From Candidatus Woesearchaeota archaeon (GTDB lineage: Archaea > Nanobdellota > Nanobdellia > Woesearchaeales > DSVV01): a stretch of DNA of 7,862 nucleotides. The notes below the pieces were generated by a model that was not told where the DNA came from, ran no database searches, and worked only from the letters and a program-made list of their open reading frames with translations. The stretch lies in the NCBI GenBank assembly GCA_016205905.1, contig JACQSP010000023.1, positions 1 through 7,862 of the forward strand, written 5' to 3'. The translations under genes and the position numbers were made by a program. Positions 5,788 through 7,862 of this stretch are shown one piece after another (position 1 is the first letter of the stretch; every line of letters starts with the position of its first letter).

Positions 5788-5897
5788 CAAACGGACTGTG
5801 AGCGAATAACATACTATGAGCCAGAAAAAATACTAAGAAAAAGGAAATCAGCGAAACAAATACAATTAGTTAAAAACATAAATTAATCATTTCTCCT

Positions 5898-5912
5898 CAA
5901 AAACTATATAAA
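5898..5912 (+). promoter_or_regulatory. BRE/TATA promoter of tRNA-Glu
   Basis: CAAAAAC followed by TATATAAA (5905-5912), centred about 30 bases before the first tRNA nucleotide. This is the normal archaeal tRNA promoter arrangement with a few-base 5' leader for RNase P removal. Confidence 0.75.
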
Positions 5913-5978
5913 TCGATATTTAATCCATTATAGGTATTGCTCCGGTAGTGTAGACCGGCCCATCATTTTGCCCTCTCG

Positions 5979-6012
5979 AGTCTTTAAAGAGGAAAATTGA
6001 TAAGGCAAAGAA
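5979..6012 (+). other. tRNA-Glu intron 1 (34 nt, position 37/38)
   Basis: A BHB can be drawn exactly. The outer helix is the anticodon stem. The 3' bulge is a6011 a6012 | A6013. The central helix is C5973-T5976 with a6007-g6010, containing one C-A mismatch at C5975 (base 34). The 5' bulge is C5977 G5978 | a5979. The inner helix is gtctt (5980-5984) with aaggc (6002-6006). Excision restores a seven-base anticodon loop. Confidence 0.88.
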
Positions 6013-6033
6013 AGGCAAAGACCCGGGTTCAAA

Positions 6034-6126
6034 ATAAAAAGTAAGAAGTAGGAAGAAAGAAGTAAGAAGTAAAAATGTTAGTTACCTCTTACTTCCTACC
6101 TTAAACCTCTTACATTTTTATGGAAG
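6034..6126 (+). other. tRNA-Glu intron 2 (93 nt, T loop, position 59/60)
   Basis: The outer helix is the T stem. The 3' bulge is a6125 g6126 | T6127. The central helix is T6028-A6031 with t6121-a6124 (one G-T pair). The 5' bulge is A6032 A6033 | a6034. The inner helix is taaaaa (6035-6040) with ttttta (6115-6120), continued by gtaaga after a one-base bulge. The intron body is built from gtaagaagt/ggaag-type repeats that fold on themselves (gtaggaag with cttcctac). The BHB geometry is complete. Confidence 0.88.
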
Positions 6127-6142
6127 TCCCGGCCGGAGCAGC

Positions 6143-6147
6143 TTTTT
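6143..6147 (+). terminator. Oligo-T terminator of tRNA-Glu
   Basis: TTTTT begins three bases after the discriminator base, as is typical of archaeal tRNA genes. Confidence 0.5.
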
Positions 6148-6149
6148 AT

Positions 6150-6167
6150 CGAAAGATTAATATATTA
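6150..6167 (+). promoter_or_regulatory. BRE/TATA promoter of the transporter gene (leaderless)
   Basis: CGAAAGA followed by TTAATATATTA, centred 27 bases before the ATG at 6188. This spacing predicts an mRNA starting at the start codon; no ribosome binding site is seen between them. The promoter lies only 10 bases after the tRNA-Glu 3' end. Confidence 0.6.
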
Positions 6168-6187
6168 AACAAATCATTATCTAACTC

Positions 6188-7042
6188 ATGAAACTAAATC
6201 CTTATCTGGAAGTTATCATTGCTGCAACATTTGGCGGATTGGGCGGGGCATTAATCAAGCTCATCAATCTTCCGCCGACAAGTGTTACATTCTTTAGATT
6301 TATTGTTCCTGTTGTTCTGCTGTATATTTTTCTTAAATTCAGAAAAATTGAATTATTCAGGGGCAATTATAAAGTTATGCTTGGTGCATCTCTCATCAAT
6401 GCAATCAGAATTCTGTTTTTTAGTATAGGGTATATTTACACAACAATGGGTAACGCAATAATCATGTTTTTCACATGGCCTATATTCGCAGCTTTGTTAA
6501 GCATTATTTTGCTGAAAGAAAAAGTAAACGCAAAAACACTTGCACTATTTGCAATGGCATTTGTTGGATTGATTGTCATGTATATAAACAAGGAAATAAA
6601 TTTTTCGAATAATGATTTCATTGGCATGACTGCAATGCTTTTTTCAGGGATAGGTTATGCATTGACGATTATCATTTTCAAGAAAGAGCTTCCAAATTAT
6701 ACAAAAACAGAGACAATATTCTATCAAAATTTGCTTGGAGCCATTATTTTCCTGCCGTTTATTTTTATCAATAAGCCTTATCCTACAATGCCACAGCTTG
6801 GCTTGGGCATAATCTATCCAATAATTGCAGGGCTGTGCACTTTCTATTTTTTCTTTTCAGCTCTGAAAAAACTAAAAGTTGCGCATTATTCCCTACTGAC
6901 TTATTGGGAGGTAATTGCAGCGATATTTTTTGGAGTTCTTATATTTGGTGAAGCAGTTACATGGAATATGGTGGTTGGGGGTGGATTGATAATCGCTTCC
7001 AGCATTTTATTAAGGATGCATGAAAAACAGGCTTCAGCATAA
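6188..7042 (+). CDS. DMT-superfamily (EamA) transporter
   Basis: A 284-residue integral membrane protein with the classic two-EamA-repeat, ten-helix architecture of drug/metabolite transporters. Hydrophobic helices lie near residues 7-25, 33-50, 64-82, 88-109, 116-133, 146-163, 177-194, 205-223, 231-251 and 256-275. The end of each repeat has the family signature: FFTWPIFAALLSIILLKEKV at 94-113 and YWEVIAAIFFGVLIFGEAV at 239-257, with the conserved Glu after the short helix. Length is typical. These proteins export or import amino acids, nucleosides, sugars or similar small molecules in the cytoplasmic membrane; the substrate cannot be predicted. The gene appears to be transcribed alone, from its own leaderless promoter between two tRNA genes, ending in oligo-T. 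Confidence 0.9.
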   Translation: MKLNPYLEVIIAATFGGLGGALIKLINLPPTSVTFFRFIVPVVLLYIFLKFRKIELFRGNYKVMLGASLINAIRILFFSIGYIYTTMGNAIIMFFTWPIFAALLSIILLKEKVNAKTLALFAMAFVGLIVMYINKEINFSNNDFIGMTAMLFSGIGYALTIIIFKKELPNYTKTETIFYQNLLGAIIFLPFIFINKPYPTMPQLGLGIIYPIIAGLCTFYFFFSALKKLKVAHYSLLTYWEVIAAIFFGVLIFGEAVTWNMVVGGGLIIASSILLRMHEKQASA

Positions 7043-7077
7043 CTTTTCAGGTTTTTAGCATTGTGAAGCATAAACAA

Positions 7078-7084
7078 TTTTTTT
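7078..7084 (+). terminator. Oligo-T terminator after the transporter gene
   Basis: A run of seven T residues about 35 bases after the stop codon. A shorter run (7052-7056) precedes it. Confidence 0.45.
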
Positions 7085-7141
7085 GCATTGAAAATTTAAA
7101 ACTAATTAATGATTAAGAAAAGACAATAAAATCAGAAAACA

Positions 7142-7156
7142 GCAAAATTTAAAAAA
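7142..7156 (+). promoter_or_regulatory. BRE/TATA promoter of tRNA-Gln
   Basis: GCAAAA followed by TTTAAAAAA (7148-7156), centred about 31 bases before the tRNA start, the same spacing as at the tRNA-Glu gene. Confidence 0.72.
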
Positions 7157-7182
7157 CAACACCACCTCTTAGCCATTTAAAC

Positions 7183-7312
7183 AGCCCTGTAGTGTAGCGG
7201 TCCATCATGCGAGGCTCTGGACCTTGCGACCTCGGTTCGAAAAATGCCAGTGAAAAGAACAGCCACATTAGAAAACAATCACGCTGGCACAGCGAAAATC
7301 CGAGCAGGGCTA
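7183..7312 (+). tRNA. tRNA-Gln (anticodon CTG) with a T-loop intron
   Basis: Exons give a 73-nt tRNA with acceptor stem AGCCCTG (7183-7189)/CAGGGCT (7305-7311) and discriminator A7312. The anticodon stem is CGAGG (7210-7214)/CCTTG (7222-7226) with loop CTCTGGA and anticodon CTG at 7217-7219. The T stem is CTCGG (7231-7235)/CCGAG (7300-7304), and the T loop reads TTCGAAT after splicing. The A1-T72 first pair is the archaeal tRNA-Gln hallmark that separates it from tRNA-Glu (G1-C72) for the GatDE amidation pathway. The anticodon loop is uninterrupted. CCA is not encoded; six T residues follow directly as terminator. Confidence 0.92.
7242..7298 (+). other. tRNA-Gln intron (57 nt, T loop, position 59/60)
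   Basis: The outer helix is the T stem. The 3' bulge is a7297 a7298 | T7299. The central helix TTCG (7236-7239) pairs perfectly with cgaa (7293-7296). The 5' side is less regular: A7240 A7241 | a7242 is followed by two more unpaired A opposite cag (7290-7292) before the inner helix tgccag (7245-7250)/ctggca (7284-7289). It is therefore a relaxed BHB with a good 3' half. Confidence 0.85.
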
Positions 7313-7318
7313 TTTTTT
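7313..7318 (+). terminator. Oligo-T terminator of tRNA-Gln
   Basis: TTTTTT starts immediately after the discriminator base of tRNA-Gln. Confidence 0.5.
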
Positions 7319-7330
7319 CTCTGTTTTTAT

Positions 7331-7426
7331 TATATACTAAATGGAATTAGTTTTCGAACAAACTAATTCCATTTGTATATACAAAATTCCTTGATTTTTG
7401 TTCGAAAATCAAGGAATTTTAGTATA
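7331..7426. repeat. Double perfect hairpin with complementary loops and an outer stem
   Basis: Hairpin 1 has a perfect 15-bp stem (7339-7353 with 7360-7374) and loop tcgaac. Hairpin 2 has a perfect 16-bp stem (7383-7398 with 7405-7420) and loop tgttcg. Between them is the 14-bp palindrome tttgtatatacaaa (7372-7385), overlapping both feet. The flanks tatactaaa (7333-7341) and tttagtata (7418-7426) are also reverse complements. TTCGAAC (7353-7359) and GTTCGAA (7400-7406) are complementary, so the two loops could kiss. It lies between convergent tRNA-Gln and the minus-strand gene at 7463. Confidence 0.85.
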
Positions 7427-7462
7427 AAAGAAAGCTTATCATTTCTTTAGTTATTTGTTTAT

Positions 7463-7828
7463 TTAGTTATTTATGCTCTTTTTCCTTAATTCTTTCTTGA
7501 ATTTTTTATCTAGATATTCAACTTCATTTAATATTAATCTTTTAAGAAGAGTCCATTCATATAAATTATGTGTTTTTCCTCCGTATTTATCCCAATATCT
7601 TTTGTTCAAAATATGTGGAGCATCTTCTAATTTCATTAATCTGCCTTTCCAGAAAATTAAAGTGCAGACATTACCATTGTGCAATTCAAGTGGGACACAC
7701 CACCCTAAAAACTTATTATCAATGCTGTAAGGTGAAAGTTTGTCAATTTGTTCTAGCTCTTTTTTTTTCAAACCATTTAATCTTACTCCCAAATCATTGT
7801 GCCTTAAGTAAAAAGTAGTTGTTCCCAT
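7463..7828 (-). CDS. Small uncharacterised protein
   Basis: A 121-residue protein I do not recognise. It begins MGTTTFYLRHNDLGVRLNGLKKKELEQIDKL (first 31 residues), has a central part with FLGWCVPLELHNGNVCTLIFWKGRLMKLED and two cysteines, and ends in a strongly basic segment (EYLDKKFKKELRKKSINN). No membrane helix or signal peptide is visible. The mixed beta-like centre and basic tail would suit a small nucleic-acid or protein-binding domain, but this is only an impression. The start at 7828 is favoured because an in-frame TAG lies 12 bases upstream and a TATA-like box sits 28 bases upstream, as for a leaderless mRNA. It converges with tRNA-Gln across the double hairpin at 7331-7426. Confidence 0.65.
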   Translation of the reverse strand: MGTTTFYLRHNDLGVRLNGLKKKELEQIDKLSPYSIDNKFLGWCVPLELHNGNVCTLIFWKGRLMKLEDAPHILNKRYWDKYGGKTHNLYEWTLLKRLILNEVEYLDKKFKKELRKKSINN

Positions 7829-7849
7829 TTTATTTTTCTATTTGCTTTC

Positions 7850-7861
7850 ATATCTATAAAA
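7850..7861 (-). promoter_or_regulatory. TATA-like box of the 7463-7828 gene (leaderless)
   Basis: On the minus strand gttttatagata is centred about 28 bases before the ATG at 7828, the same spacing seen at the fusion and transporter genes. The upstream BRE region falls at the window edge and cannot be judged. Confidence 0.4.
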
Positions 7862-7862
7862 C

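Larger units (their letters stand above)
5491..5896. other. Gene-free region between fusion gene and tRNA-Glu: three successive palindromes
   Basis: No gene is visible. The middle (5553-5787) consists almost wholly of three inverted-repeat elements, listed separately. The remainder (about 5790-5896) is A-rich plus-strand sequence containing ACTATGA at 5813, a heptamer also found upstream of the transglutaminase-like gene and, inverted, near 312-335. Confidence 0.5.
5939..6140 (+). tRNA. tRNA-Glu (anticodon CTC) with two introns
   Basis: Exons give a 75-nt tRNA with acceptor stem GCTCCGG/CCGGAGC (5939-5945, 6133-6139) and discriminator A6140. The anticodon stem is TTGCC (5968-5972)/GGCAA (6014-6018), with loop CTCTCGA after splicing and anticodon CTC at 5975-5977. 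The T stem is CCGGG (6023-6027)/CCCGG (6128-6132), with T loop TTCAAAT after splicing. The exons closely follow the archaeal tRNA-Glu consensus, including the D arm GTGTAG...CCGGCC...ATCAT. CCA is not encoded. Intron 1 is at the canonical 37/38 site and intron 2 at 59/60 in the T loop; both have BHB folds. An oligo-T terminator follows at 6143. Confidence 0.93.

Noticed and set aside
6436..6627. 63-codon minus-strand frame within the transporter gene
   Set aside because: Antisense shadow of well-conserved EamA helices.
7473..7818. Two overlapping plus-strand frames of 82-85 codons opposite the small gene at 7463-7828
   Set aside because: The minus-strand frame is longer, has more protein-like composition and has a TATA-like box at leaderless spacing; the plus frames are Cys/Leu/Ser-rich antisense.

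Overview
The window looks like a piece of an AT-rich archaeal chromosome, most likely from a DPANN-type lineage (Woesearchaeota/Pacearchaeota-like; this placement is inference). The archaeal call rests on four things: tRNA introns bounded by bulge-helix-bulge (BHB) motifs, tRNAs without an encoded CCA, BRE/TATA promoters placed so that several mRNAs would be leaderless, and a diphthamide-synthesis (Dph6) domain, which outside archaea is eukaryotic.

Layout. 1-375 is mostly intergenic, with two consecutive large hairpins and a possible partial ORF running off the left edge. 376-1743 (-) encodes a transglutaminase-like cysteine protein. 1744-2091 holds AT-rich spaced repeats and the promoter of the next gene, including a near-perfect palindrome at its likely transcription start. 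2092-3027 (+) encodes an unrecognised cysteine-free protein with an internal duplication. 3086-5458 (-), convergent with it, encodes a 790-residue fusion of a glutamine-hydrolysing asparagine synthetase with a complete diphthine-ammonia ligase. 5459-5938 carries its promoter and three successive palindromes. 5939-6140 (+) is tRNA-Glu(CTC) with two introns. 6188-7042 (+) is a ten-helix DMT/EamA transporter. 7183-7312 (+) is tRNA-Gln(CTG) with one intron. 7331-7426 contains two perfect hairpins whose loops are complementary. 7463-7828 (-) is a small unrecognised protein.

Working together. The strongest biological story is the asparagine synthetase-Dph6 fusion. It joins a glutaminase, an Asn-synthetase ATP-pyrophosphatase and a second ATP-pyrophosphatase that amidates diphthine on elongation factor 2, so glutamine-derived ammonia could in principle serve both reactions. 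The second story is RNA processing: both tRNAs are interrupted at exactly the same T-loop position (59/60), with intron bases pairing to the first four T-loop nucleotides, and tRNA-Glu has a canonical 37/38 intron as well. The third is that the longer gene-free stretches contain clusters of strong hairpins, some sharing short sequence motifs.
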